Source of the DNA: Exserohilum rostratum
Lineage: Eukaryota; Ascomycota; Dothideomycetes; Pleosporales; Pleosporaceae
Direction of reading: 5' to 3'
Length of the DNA: 64,000 nt
NCBI GenBank assembly: GCA_026367775.1
Contig: CP111156.1
Span: 868,001-932,000 of the forward strand
A model generated the notes under the pieces. It had not been told where the DNA came from and made no database searches. It saw only the letters and a list, made by a program, of their open reading frames with translations. This document shows positions 1 through 10,550 of this stretch, in pieces (position 1 is the stretch's first letter; each line of letters opens with the position of its first letter). The position numbers and the translations under genes were made by a program.

Positions 1-89
1 AAGCGGAAATCATACGATAAAACGCCACATACACACGTACAACATACGTACACGAGAAAGCATTATCTCATCGCCATCATCGCCCGTCT

Positions 90-1573
90 TCAAAGCCTAG
101 ACCCGCTCTCGTTCCCCCCTTCTCTGACCGGCACTTTTTCCCACGCCTCGTCAAACCCACAACTCCTAACCCATTGGGGCTCTCCCGCTTCCACGCTGTC
201 AATCGCCATGTTGGCAATGACTCTCCACATGTCGCCCCTTATCTTCATCGCTTCCTCGTCCGCTTCCCACTTCCTACACACCTGCGCACCGTTCGCTAGC
301 GCGCGAACGAGTTTACTCGCATGGCCATCATCTTCAATCTTCCTGACGCGCTGAATAACATCCTGGATACTCGCGTCGCGCGTGGATTTGTAGTTTTTGA
401 TTTCGTCAATAAGCAGGGCGGGCGAGCCGCGCGATACGTACATGGTAATGTCGTTCCAGACTTTCCATTCCAGGAGCCGGCGCTGGGCCGAGGCGGGAAG
501 CGAGGATGAGGGGGAGAGGAAGGCGGAGAAGAAGATGCTGCTTGTTACGCAGTGCATGTAGAAAAAGTCGAATTTGATTTGGTGTGGGGGATGTTGTGAC
601 GAGGCTGTGAAGAAGACTGTGATCCCGTGTTAGCAAAACCGGTAGGTAGGTAGGTAGGTAGGTAGGTAGGTGGAGAACGGAAGGTAAGTTGGGGGCGACA
701 TACCACTCGCATCTATCATCTCCGCCGTCTTCTTCTCCAGTTCTTCTTCTGAAACCCTGTACCTCGTCGCATACTCAATCATCTCTTCCGGCGCGCGCTT
801 CAAAATCCCATCGCGGATTTTATTCGCGTCGCTAAACTTCGCCGAGCCCTTGAGCTTCTCATCTTGTCTGCACTGCTCTAGAATCTCCACAATCGACGTT
901 GTATTCTTCTCCCCCCTACGCTGACTAGCAGCCTTCTCACACCCGAAAAACAGCGACTTCATCCATTCATCGTGCACCGCCGCTTGCGCCAGCGCCTCGG
1001 CAATAATCGCCGGCTGCTGAAACTCAATCCCAAATCCCAAATGGATAATCGGATGCAAGAAACCCGCAAACATGCGCACTAGCATATCATCTGCTTGCTC
1101 CGTTCCACTGAAAACATATTCTTGGAGGGTAGCTTGCCACCCTTTTTTCTCGATTTCTCCCTGGAAGTAGACGAGGAAGTCGTGGTAGTATTTTTCTTTT
1201 CCGAGGTAGGTTGCAAAGCGTGAAGGGTCGTGCATGTCATTGACAATGGTTTTTTTGAGGGGTTCTGCGGGCCGCTGGTAGGTTACATTGTTGTCGTAGG
1301 CTTTTTGGAGTTCTTCTGGAGTCGCGTTGAGAGCGAAGAGGGTGAGAAGGTGATGGGCGATGTGGTTCTAAAAAAATATGAGCAACTTGTGCGAGTTGAT
1401 AGCAGGAAAACAAGACTTACGTGGAATCCATCATTATTGAAGAAAATATGATGCTGCTCATGGTTGGTCTGGAGGAGCTGGCTCGTCTTTTCTGCGCTTT
1501 CAGACGTCAATCCTTCAACGTGGAATTGCGGCTTCTGAGAAGCCTCGAGGTGGACTTTGGATGCGGTCGCCAT
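90..1573 (-). CDS. Questin-oxidase-like (DUF4243) protein, 447 aa, three exons
   Basis: Exons read as complement 1421-1573, 704-1367 and 90-616. The introns are 1368-1420 and 617-703, and phases match across both joins. The product of 447 residues fits the usual length of DUF4243 proteins. Visible family features are the N-terminal NHIAHHLLTLFALNATPEEL segment (from 1367 downward), a HPIIHLGFGIEF motif (about residue 180) and KFDFFYMHCVTSSIFF in the last exon. Characterised members are Baeyer-Villiger-type oxidases in anthraquinone pathways, such as questin oxidase. No polyketide synthase or other pathway gene lies nearby, so the substrate is open and the gene is probably an orphan paralogue. 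The second intron carries a GGTA tetranucleotide tract. The start at 1573 was chosen because it gives the family-like N-terminus; codons further upstream do not extend it convincingly. Confidence 0.85.
641..670. repeat. GGTA tetranucleotide microsatellite inside an intron
   Basis: About 7.5 uninterrupted copies of GGTA on the plus strand. On the coding (minus) strand it reads as CCTA repeats close upstream of the acceptor of the second intron of the questin-oxidase-like gene, where a pyrimidine tract would sit. Length changes here would alter intron size but not the protein. Confidence 0.9.
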
Positions 1574-2029
1574 GTTTCTTAAGCCTGGGAATCGTCTTAT
1601 GGAATTGTTTCTTATGTTCAAGTTTGTTTTCGTGATGGTAAAAGGCACACGCGCTCTGGCAAACATCTGGAAAGCAAGTGTCCTGCACACTTAGGCAAGA
1701 AACATTTATACTTTGACGTGTCATGTTGATAAAAGCCATAGTCATGCTTGGCAAAGTCTGCCATGCAACTAGTATGACGTTTGTGGGGAACCTGGACCTT
1801 CAAACTGCCCCTCTATTACGTATCGTCGGGTGCGAGCTCGGTGGTTCGGCTAAAGCACAACGCGCGTTAGTAATGCACTCGAACTAGCAATCACGCTTGT
1901 AGTGGCCAGGACATGCATTTGTAATGTATGCTATTTCGTGTCATGCTCTGTATGACTGATCTGTAAAGTTCGAGACCTCCAAACACCTTGCTATGCATAA
2001 TCCATGAACTGTAGGAAACATGAACGGTA
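1574..2029. other. Intergenic, 456 bases
   Basis: Lies between the start of the questin-oxidase-like gene and the 3' end of SGT1. I see only short unsupported frames and no recognisable element. Confidence 0.6.
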
Positions 2030-3169
2030 CTAGTACTTCTTCGCTTCCATTCCCTCTGGCGGTTCAGGCTCGACCTTCCTGTTGCCAACATTGCTCCAGT
2101 CTGTGCTAAGAACTGTGCCGCCGCTCTCAGAATAACTCTTCATCATGGCTCGCTGCTGCTCGGGCGTGGCTCCACTGTAGAGTTGCTTGAAAAAGTGCGA
2201 TGTCTCGTCACCTTCAATCTCGTCCTTGTCGTCAAGATCATTCACCACCAACTTGTCCCAGTTCTTCGCGCCAGACTTGGAGGATGTTGGGTATGCGGGG
2301 GCTGTTTCCTTGGCAGTGGAGGCAGCAGCAACAGATGTTTGTGATGTTGCGACAGTGGCTGTATCCCCATTGGCGCGCTCAAGGTTGTGCCATTTCACGC
2401 CTGCTGTTGCTTTCCGCAGCGTCACCTCAATCTTGTTGGGTGTTATTCGGTATTTGGACTGCGAAGGATCGACGGGTGCGAAGAGGGGGTCAGCGTTGTA
2501 GCTGTATTCGGATGACGAGTCGGCAATGGGGAAGGAAACAGAAACAGAGTCTTGTTCAATCTCGATGATGGCCTTGTCTTTGGGCACGCCCTTTGCCAGG
2601 ATATTCAGAGTGACTGTATCATTGGACTGGTACCAGTCGGTCTTGATCTTCTCTTTAGGCGTCGGCGCAGGGGGCTTCGGGGCCTGCTTTGTTGAGGAAT
2701 CTTCGGTTTTGGCAGCGGGGGTAGATGTGGTGGCGCTGGGAATTTCGACGTCGGGGTCTTCCTTGATAGTTACAGTCTTTTGCTCGTCACCCTCTGGTAT
2801 ATCTTTGAGCTTGGATGCGACCTTTGATTCCCAAATGGGTAGCATCTTGTCCTTCTCATCAAGGCCCTTTACTATGTGCAGAAGGAAATCGGCATCTGCG
2901 TATCTTCCGAGGTGGAAGAGCGCGACAGCGCGTCGGAATTGGGCGTCCTTGATGAGCTCGCGTGAGCCGCGCTTCTTCGCCAAAACGACAGCAACCTCTG
3001 CATCGTGGAGGGCTTCGGTGTACTTTGAAGTGCGCTGGTAGGCCGTAGAGCGGCCTATGTAGTATTTTACAGCGGTAGGGTTGACACCTAGAGCTTTGGT
3101 GTAGTGCTCAATGGCCTCGTCGGGCTTGCTTGCGCTGAGAGCAGCGTCACCTTTGCGGGCATCATCCAT
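2030..3169 (-). CDS. SGT1: SGT1-type co-chaperone (TPR-CS-SGS), 379 aa
   Basis: Single-exon gene with the full three-part SGT1 layout. TPR repeats cover about residues 1-115 (GDAALSASKPDEAIEHYTKA, then FRRAVALFHLGRYADADF). A CS/p23-like beta domain starts at DWYQSNDTVTLNI and runs from about 175 to 270, ending with VTLRKATAGVKWHNLE. The C-terminal SGS domain has the conserved LYSGATPEQQRAMMKSYSES and TDWSNVG signatures. SGT1 bridges Hsp90 and SCF ubiquitin ligases (Skp1). It is needed for kinetochore assembly, adenylate cyclase function and, in many eukaryotes, stability of NLR-type receptors, so it is notable that a NACHT protein lies in the same window, though 24 kb away. The linker between TPR and CS is rich in Pro, Ala and Thr. 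Length is normal for the family. Confidence 0.95.
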   Translation of the reverse strand: MDDARKGDAALSASKPDEAIEHYTKALGVNPTAVKYYIGRSTAYQRTSKYTEALHDAEVAVVLAKKRGSRELIKDAQFRRAVALFHLGRYADADFLLHIVKGLDEKDKMLPIWESKVASKLKDIPEGDEQKTVTIKEDPDVEIPSATTSTPAAKTEDSSTKQAPKPPAPTPKEKIKTDWYQSNDTVTLNILAKGVPKDKAIIEIEQDSVSVSFPIADSSSEYSYNADPLFAPVDPSQSKYRITPNKIEVTLRKATAGVKWHNLERANGDTATVATSQTSVAAASTAKETAPAYPTSSKSGAKNWDKLVVNDLDDKDEIEGDETSHFFKQLYSGATPEQQRAMMKSYSESGGTVLSTDWSNVGNRKVEPEPPEGMEAKKY

Positions 3170-3683
3170 GGCGGGGTAGCGATACTATGGCGGGACAACA
3201 ATGGTCGGAGTAATGCGCGGAGCTGTGGGGGCACTGTACAGGCGTATCCTCAGCTTGGTGGGAAGCGTGCACCAAATTGAGGTTGGGTTAGGGTTGGTTT
3301 ATAGAATGCGCCATGGAGCCATGGAATCTTCCATGGTTGCTGGGTGCCTTCCAAACGCAGGGTCCAATCCGAAGGCCGCACTAGCCCACATCAAACACTG
3401 ACACTTGAGTGTCAGAATCACTACCAGGATAGCCTTGTAGTTACAATGTCACCGCATAACGTCTTATCAAGGGCACTCTTGCTTATTCAAGATTGTAAAA
3501 GAAGGTAAATGAAGTCATGTGTATGGATTACTACACAATGCTAGAAAAAAAAGGCCCGGCGCCTGCAATGTTGACAGCCAAGGAAACTCCGGAGACAAAT
3601 AGGAAAACCAAAAATCTGCTACAATCCTATGCCTTATGCACGCTCACACCTCCATGTGGTATATACCTAAACAGCTACTTGAT
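3170..3683. other. Intergenic, 514 bases
   Basis: 5' flank of SGT1 and 3' flank of the glucanosyltransferase. No gene seen. Confidence 0.6.
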
Positions 3684-5089
3684 CTAAAACAGAAGCACAG
3701 CACCAAAGACAGTACTCGCGGCAATCATGCCCAAGAAGCGGAGAGGAATGTCGAGGCCAGCGGCAGCACCCTGACCGCTGGGGCTGCTACCAGCTCCAGG
3801 AGTGCGGGTAGGCTGACCAGAACCAGCAGTGGCAGTCGACTCGCTGGGCTCACCAGCGAAGTGGGAGCCGTCACCAGAAAGACCGGGACCCGTGCCAGCA
3901 CCATCCTTCATGAACGCAGCGGCCTTCTTGGGAATGGCAGGCAGGTTGGTACCCTCGACTTGCCAGTTGTCAGACTCAGAGGGGCACTCAGAAGCCTTGC
4001 CATCCTGCTTGTAGCCACCGTCACCAGTAGGGTTGGGGGTGTTCTTGAGCGCCTTGGCAAGACGGTCAAAGTCAGCGTTGGGCTCAATCTTGCCGTCGGA
4101 ACCAATCTTAACGAGACCGTAACCGTTGGGCTCAACAGTGTACTCGTAAGCAAGACCACCAGAGTAGACGCTAGTCATGTTCTTGTGGTACAGAGAAGCG
4201 ATCTCACCCCACTGGCGGGTGTTGGTAATGCAACCAAACTCAGACAGGAAGATGGGCTTGCTGTAGTTGCTGTACTTCTTGACCTTTTGGTCCCAGCCAG
4301 AGATGGTGAAGGAAGAAGGGTCGCACCACGAGTAGTCGTTGAAGGCGAAGAAGTCGGAGCGCTCGTCATCAGTTCCGCAGTTGAAGTAGAAAGCCTGTTG
4401 GTCGATGTTCTCAGAGACGTCGGCAGCCGAGTATCCGACGGGGATGGGACGGTTGTGCCTGTTGGAAATGTACTGCTTCATGTCGCGGGTGACAGCCTTG
4501 ATGTAGGGGGCAGCGTTGGAGTTGTTCTTGGCGTTGATGACCTCGTTTCCGGAGAAGAAGAGCATCAGGTTGTTGTAGGGGGCAAAGGCATCAATCGTAG
4601 CAAACACGGACTGCAAGTACACATCGTTGTACGAGGTGTGCAGGGTGTTGGCGTTCTCACGGTTAAGCGAGTACTTGGGGGTGTTGGCATCGAGCGCCAG
4701 GTAGATACCAGCCTCGTCGAGCATCTTCATGCCCTCGTCGTGGTTCTTGGAGTTGTCGATGGTGTAGATACGGATCGTGTTGATGCCGAGCTTCTTGAAG
4801 TTCTCGACGTCACGCTTCAGGCTCGTAAGGTCCAGCAGAGGGTCCTGTGCGTCGGCCGCACCACCTGTGCATGGGTTAGTTGTTTTGTTCTTGTAGTCGG
4901 ACTTTAGTGGTTTGGCGTACCTGGCTGGTAAGCAACACCGCGAACGTAGAAACGGTCATTGCCGGCGAAAAAGGCATTGCCCTTGACAGTGATTGGAGGC
5001 AGGTTTCCCTTTGACTGGCGGGCGACGACGGAAGCAAGAGCGGGAGCGATGGTGGCTCCCAGGAGGGAGAGCAGAAGACCGGCCTTCAT
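3684..5089 (-). CDS. GPI-anchored 1,3-beta-glucanosyltransferase (GH72, GEL1/GAS type), 449 aa
   Basis: Two exons, complement 4921-5089 and 3684-4864, joined across a 56-base intron in phase 1. The start at 5089 begins a signal peptide (MKAGLLLSLLGATIAPALAS). The GH72 domain follows, opening with PPITVKGNAFF and FYVRGVAYQPG. The two catalytic glutamates are visible in SGNEVIN (near residue 162, acid/base) and LSEFGC (near 264, nucleophile). The C-terminus has a Ser/Gly/Thr-rich stretch and a terminal hydrophobic segment ending AASTVFGAVLLF, as expected for GPI attachment. There is no cysteine-rich CBM43 module, so it belongs to the short GEL1-like subgroup. The enzyme splits and re-joins beta-1,3-glucan chains at the plasma membrane during wall building. 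Confidence 0.94.
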
Positions 5090-7158
5090 GGCTGCGGTAT
5101 GAGGAGAAGGTGAATTAAAACAAAAAGTAGAAGGGGAGCGACTGAAAGGTTGTGTAACGAGTGACTGGTAAGTAGGAAAAGAGATCCTCACACCGAGAGC
5201 ATTTGGAAGGGAGCCAGGAGCCGGGTTGGCAAAAGTATTTGAAGCAGGAGCACCCCAATTTCTTGGTCACGTCCGGGTGCTCCTTGTGGAACTTGCCAAC
5301 CCCCGTAGGTTGTCTGGCGCTGATGCGCGCCAAGTCGATAAGTGTTGGCGTGCCGGCAGGAATGGCGGGATACCAAGCGGCCAAGTCCATAGCCTCGAAT
5401 TAGCAATATGCCGCCCAGGCTTGGTCAGGGGCAACGGCGCAAAATCACTGGCAGGACGAGCCTCTAATCACAGTGAATTGCGCGTCCGCTGCTGTCCCGC
5501 GCTGCGACACAGCCTCGCTCAGAGGCTCGAGTCTTGTTTGAGCGTGTGCTTGTCGCTGTTGTTGGAGGCACGCCCGGTGATTTGGAGCGGCGCCGCGCTC
5601 GGTAGGAGGCTGACTGGGAAAGGGAAATTGACGGCCAATACGGGGCACCGCATCGGGGAATTTGGTGCAAAAGGAAGCCCCTACCGTTGACTTACTGGCG
5701 ATGCTGACAACATGGTGGCCGTGGCATAGCCTGCACCTGTGTGACTTTACGATCGCGGGGGGCACGGCCAGCCAGCCAACTTACCTGCCCACGGTGCTAC
5801 TCCTACGAGGGTGGCCGCTGCTACTGCCATTTGTTGAGCGGCCCGTGGAGATCCGGACGTCAGCCCAGCCGACCAAAAGAAAGGCGACTGATGACTTGTT
5901 GACGTTGGTGTGTTGATGCATTGGAGCGAGTCGTGGAAGCGACAGATTCGCGAGAGGGAGAGGTTGGTGGCATGAGCTTGGATGACTGGCCGCGGTGCGC
6001 GTGTTGTTCCGCCCGCCTGATTCATTGCCTCGCTCCCCGCAAACGCCTACTCACGTGAACTAGTACCCGGTGTGCGGTACGCTCGACGGAAACATGACAA
6101 TAACCACTACTACATACTATTACCGTAATAAGCAACCAGCAACACAATCGACTGCTAATCTAATCCCACCAGCCATGGCTCGACATCTAGGTTCCATGTT
6201 GAGAACATGCTATCACCACGATGCTTTTTCTCTCCTGTAGCCCTTCGTTTTCTCCCCATCTTTTTCACCCGCTCAGACTGTGCACCAACTCGGTATACGT
6301 CATCTGCCACCGCCCATGGTTGCAAGCACCACGCCCTCCAACCCCCTCAACAGCACAGCATTTGCGATTACGAGTTCCTTTTGCTCCGCGTACTAGTCTC
6401 GTGTCAGCAATAGCTTGTTGCTCCTCGACGGGCCGAGTCACACAGCTTATTCTCTCGAGACCCTGGCTGCTAACTAGCTCCTCCGACAGATTGCGCACTT
6501 TCCAAGAGCCGTCAGACGGACATTGCAACAGAGCCCTCGCCGGCGTGATTGCTAGGCCATCCCTTATATACCAGAGACGTGCCAGAGATACGATACGATG
6601 CCCGTTGCGCGATGCCAAGACCGACACAGCTGGAACGAGCAACAAGTACATCACACTTACTAACACTGCATTGACCTTACCCATGCTCTCCCCAGCTCCC
6701 TCCCGCCTGCCACAATGCAACATTATTAACAGCCACCTAAAGGCCAATTGCAAGCCATTCGCTGTCCCAGCCGCCGAACCATAGTTTCAAATGCTTGCCA
6801 GCCTCCACTGTAACAACCGCGCCGCACACGCATACCCCGGCTGCATGCTCCCAACTGGCGAACCACAGGCAAACTGCAGGCGCCATGCGCAAGGCAGATC
6901 GCTCCCCCACCAAACTCGATAGCCGCAGTGCTTGCGGGTTTCCCGAAAAAAACCTATTAGGTACATGGAAACATATTTGGATGGGCTAGATTGCCAAATC
7001 ATGCGTGTGCGGCGTGGTTGTAATTGAGGCAATGAGAGACAAAGAGCGTAGGGCCAGCAGGGATACAAGACAGGATAAAGAGCTGGACTTGGCCCGTCGC
7101 TGATGCTGCAAGCGTCAAAATTACTCTCTTTCTACACTGCCCACACGTCCCAGCCACC
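5090..7158. other. Long intergenic region, 2.1 kb
   Basis: 5' flank of the glucanosyltransferase (minus strand) and of the secreted protein at 7159 (plus strand). Several open frames of 60-190 codons occur on both strands (for example 5445-5765, 5747-6025, 6221-6784), but none has a domain, signal peptide or splice structure I can support. It probably contains the two promoters and 5' UTRs. Confidence 0.5.
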
Positions 7159-8005
7159 ATGTATATTCCACTTATTCTCGCTTCCCTACCAGCCCTATCC
7201 CACGCCACCTACCTTGACCCCTCGCTGCAGCACCAAAAGCCCCTGGTCGAGCACTCCGCCCCCACTTCCTCGGACAATGTCGTCCTCGGACTCAACGTAC
7301 GCATTCACCCCCTCGTACTAGCCTGCTACCGCACATCATAGTCCTAACTAGGAAATATAGTTGAACAAAAACTTGGACTACACTTTCCCCTCCTCGCACC
7401 CCACCTCGCATACTCCCCTGCACCGCCTCCAAAACTCCGCCGCAATCCACGCAACGCACCACAACACCGACGTGATCCGCATCGACATCCCTCTCGATGC
7501 CTCTCGTGCGGGTACCGTGTCGTTTTCTGCGCGCAAGCCCAGCAGCGCTTTCACATGGGTGTCACAGAATCCTTGGAACCCCGCTATGAACGATGTTCCA
7601 CTTGTGGATGCGGGTGTGCGCAAGGGTGGCACCGTAGGCATGGCTGCCGAAAAGGCGACGCTGGATTTGAGTACGCCCTTTATTTCACTGCCAACGGGAC
7701 TGTGGGATGTCCTTGTCCTGGCGACACAGCCTGTGCATGATGCGGAGGGGCTGCGCGTCGAGTGCGGTGCTAGAGGCAGGTTTCCTGATCTGGTGTTTGG
7801 GGTGAGTATCGAAGAGGAGGAAGAAGATGTTGAGCTGGTGGTTACGCCAGCGCAGTACGTAATGCAGAATGCACAGGGAAAGTGTGTGCTTCTAGCCAAA
7901 GAGGCACAGCATGGAGACGAGAGCGTGGGCCTAGGATGGGCAGCGATTCGAGGCCGGACCGTGGTGTTGGATTGGGCTGCGTCTCGACTTGGATTTGAGA
8001 TGTGA
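7159..8005 (+). CDS. Secreted protein of unknown function, 260 aa
   Basis: Two exons, 7159-7296 and 7361-8005, split by a 64-base intron with branch point CTAAC near 7344 and acceptor ATAG; the join is in phase 0. The N-terminus (MYIPLILASLPALSHATYLD) is a clear signal peptide. The mature part has almost no cysteine (one visible, in VECGARG) and no transmembrane segment. It is of mixed beta character, with an acidic run of about nine Glu/Asp after FGVSI near residue 195, and ends in GRTVVLDWAASRLGFEM. I do not recognise the family. It is probably an extracellular or wall-associated protein restricted to related fungi. Confidence 0.72.
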
Positions 8006-8204
8006 AAACCAGAGGAAGGCGTATCTTTTCCCCTCATCTCAACACGAGCACTGCCTCAGTCCCCGTTTCATTATTCCATAATAAATACCCCCTTCACGTC
8101 CGCTCTCAGCCGAACGAAAGACAGTCAGCTAGCAAGGAAGCTGCAAATAGAAGTAATTGATAAATTTCTAAACTCTGTATCATAATCATCAATTCATATC
8201 TCTC

Positions 8205-10550
8205 TTAGAGCAACAGCAAGCTCAGCGCCACCGCACTCGCACACACCACCGTCGTCGTCCACTTGACCCTCAACCCACTCGCCGCATCCTTATCATCTTT
8301 ATCTCCACTACCGCCTCCATCGCCAGTCGTATCCGGATTTCCTTCTCCCTTTCCAGTCTGCTGCTCCCTGCTCGTGACACTCCCACTCACACACTTGCCC
8401 TCATCCATCTTTCCCTTATCTCCAAACGCGACACTCGCCGCCTTCTCCCACAACCTCGTCACATTGAAATAATCCTCAGCCTCATACCACACACGGCAAC
8501 TCGCCGTATCATTGATAAACTGCGTTGGCACACCCGCACTTTCCAAACCCTTTCTAATATTATCCTGGAAATTGACGCCAGCATCTAGCACGGCAATGGG
8601 GGGTTGCTGCGGGAGAAACTGCGCCCATTCACGGATTTCATTGCGGTCGTCGGCGAAATTCAAGGCAACGTAGAGAGATAGTGCTTCCATGTAGACGGAG
8701 GGGAGGACTAGAGTTCCCTTTGTGCCGCCGACGGGGACCATAGGACCGGATTGGGGGCGGCCGCCTACAGCGAGGGTACGAACGTTTGATTGCTGAACCA
8801 TGAGTTCGAGGAAGATGGAGCAGGTAGAGGCGCAGATGCCGTCGGAGAGAATGACGAGGTCTTCTACTTTAAAGGGATCTTGTTTGATGTTGCTCCTGTC
8901 GCCGTAGCCTGTAACTGTGATGCCCACAGCGAGGGTTTCATCACTGGTGGTGTATGGATCCGAGAGATTGTATTTTAACAGAGAGGTAAACTTGTCGTTT
9001 TTGAAGCGGAGAGGCGGGTACATAGCCTTCCAGTCTGGGAATTCTTGGAGGTCAGAATTGAGGTAGGCGTCGTTGCTGAAGGGGCTGGTGAAGAGCTGGC
9101 CGTTGCGCAGCGTGATTTGTTGGAAGGAAGAGATGCTTTCGCCAAAGACTTCGCTGGCACGGTGGCCGCGGTAGCGAGATTGTGTTTGGGGTTCTTGGGA
9201 TGGGAAGAATTGGAGGTACATGTCGTAGCCTGAAAGCACTTTTCCGCCGGGGTTGCCGCGGATATCGATGATGTGTTTCTCCACGCCCCGGGATTTAGAT
9301 TCCGAAATGTACTTTTGGACTACTTGTTGAAATTCCTGGGCTCCTTGGACGTCGGGCGTGTTGAAGGTTTGCACGACCAAGATGCCGACTTCGCCCACGG
9401 GGGTGTTGACAAAGTATCCAGCTAGGGGTACCTCTTCCGCAGAGTGCGCAATGGTGGGTTCGGGGTAGAACAGAGGCGCCGAGCCATTTTGTTGGGAGAA
9501 TGCAGACTCAAAGTCAAAGTCGCGCGGGTTCTTGAGCTGGAAAGGCGGATCGTTCATGTCCCTCTTCGTGACGCCGCTTCTAGCGCTAACAGAAGGCATG
9601 CAGACGGCCTCGTAGAAAGTCTGTCCGCTCGTAATATAGTACCATCTGTCGGGATCAGCGACTATGGCAAGGTTCTTGTACTCATCCGTCGTTCCGTTCT
9701 CATACGAGATAGTGGTCGTAGGACCAGGGTAGAAACTCGGATTGATAAAGTTGCCGTAGCTTTCTGATGCCGGCATGAAGAACATGGAGTTGTAGCGCGT
9801 ATCCGGGTCATGATACGACACCTTGTCTGACTCTTCTTTCAAAAAGTCTCCCGCCGCTTTTCCGTTGATTTGCTTAACAGGCGATGGTTCGTAACGGCCG
9901 TTTGTATTGTTAAAGTCTTTGAGTGCCCAGATCTGAGGCATGTCGCTGCCATCTTTCGATGCTGAGATGAGTGCAATACTGCTACTCCTTCTCCATATAA
10001 GAGATCCTGCAAATGCCATGCCATTCCAGCCCAAGTGTCCATCGTACGCCTTGGCCATCACGGCCGCGATGTCGGCCTCAAAGTCGTACTCATTGTCGTA
10101 TTTTCCTGAGTTGACGTTGTTTTTGATGTTGTCCAGTTCACCTTGAATATCAACAGCTGGGTTAGGATATCCCTTGGGTGGATCCTTGAGATACGCCAAT
10201 GTGGACTGGAATTCCACCACCTTTTTGATCTCATCAACCGTCGCGGATGCATCTGTACTGTAGATAGGCACTGATTTGAGACATGCAATTGCAAGCTCAG
10301 CCTCCACGACCGGAATTTTTGATGTGCTATCCTCAACTGCAGCTGATATTTGTGCACATGCCTGGCCAGTCTGGATAGGTCCTGAGATGGATTCAACTGC
10401 GGTAGGTTCCACATCGATATTTCCAATCGATGTAGGTGTCGGTGCTCGTGTTGGCTGGAGATCCAATGATTCAGTGTTGCCAAAAGCAAACGAGCTCGTC
10501 TGTGCGGTGACGACTGCCGCGAGTGTCGAGAGTGTTGTGAAGGTCTTCAT
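8205..10550 (-). CDS. Secreted, GPI-anchored S41-family peptidase (CPAF-like), 781 aa
   Basis: Single exon. The open frame extends 29 codons further upstream, but the ATG at 10550 directly precedes a signal peptide (MKTFTTLSTLAAVVTAQTS) and is the preferred start. The S41 peptidase core is seen in VEKHIIDIRGNPGGK (about residue 430) and DGICASTCSIFLELM (about 572), where the serine after the cysteine is the likely nucleophile. GGTKGTLVLPS follows. The N-terminal part carries about a dozen NxS/T sites. The C-terminus is a Gly/Asp/Lys-rich linker and a hydrophobic tail (VVCASAVALSLLLL) typical of a GPI signal. Fungal S41 proteins of this type are extracellular or wall-bound; substrates are mostly unknown, and related genes occur in ribosomal peptide (ustiloxin-like) clusters. 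No precursor-peptide gene is seen beside it. Confidence 0.88.
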   Translation of the reverse strand: MKTFTTLSTLAAVVTAQTSSFAFGNTESLDLQPTRAPTPTSIGNIDVEPTAVESISGPIQTGQACAQISAAVEDSTSKIPVVEAELAIACLKSVPIYSTDASATVDEIKKVVEFQSTLAYLKDPPKGYPNPAVDIQGELDNIKNNVNSGKYDNEYDFEADIAAVMAKAYDGHLGWNGMAFAGSLIWRRSSSIALISASKDGSDMPQIWALKDFNNTNGRYEPSPVKQINGKAAGDFLKEESDKVSYHDPDTRYNSMFFMPASESYGNFINPSFYPGPTTTISYENGTTDEYKNLAIVADPDRWYYITSGQTFYEAVCMPSVSARSGVTKRDMNDPPFQLKNPRDFDFESAFSQQNGSAPLFYPEPTIAHSAEEVPLAGYFVNTPVGEVGILVVQTFNTPDVQGAQEFQQVVQKYISESKSRGVEKHIIDIRGNPGGKVLSGYDMYLQFFPSQEPQTQSRYRGHRASEVFGESISSFQQITLRNGQLFTSPFSNDAYLNSDLQEFPDWKAMYPPLRFKNDKFTSLLKYNLSDPYTTSDETLAVGITVTGYGDRSNIKQDPFKVEDLVILSDGICASTCSIFLELMVQQSNVRTLAVGGRPQSGPMVPVGGTKGTLVLPSVYMEALSLYVALNFADDRNEIREWAQFLPQQPPIAVLDAGVNFQDNIRKGLESAGVPTQFINDTASCRVWYEAEDYFNVTRLWEKAASVAFGDKGKMDEGKCVSGSVTSREQQTGKGEGNPDTTGDGGGSGDKDDKDAASGLRVKWTTTVVCASAVALSLLLL

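Noticed and set aside
1955..1985. tRNA B-box-like word (GTTCGAGACC)
   Set aside because: No matching A box or cloverleaf around it; chance occurrence.
3636..4907. 423-codon open frame on the plus strand opposite the glucanosyltransferase
   Set aside because: Antisense shadow: Val/Gly/Arg-biased, no domain, and the minus strand holds a complete GH72 enzyme.
5445..6784. Open frames of 90-190 codons on both strands before the secreted protein at 7159
   Set aside because: No start context, domain or splice logic; composition typical of intergenic sequence.
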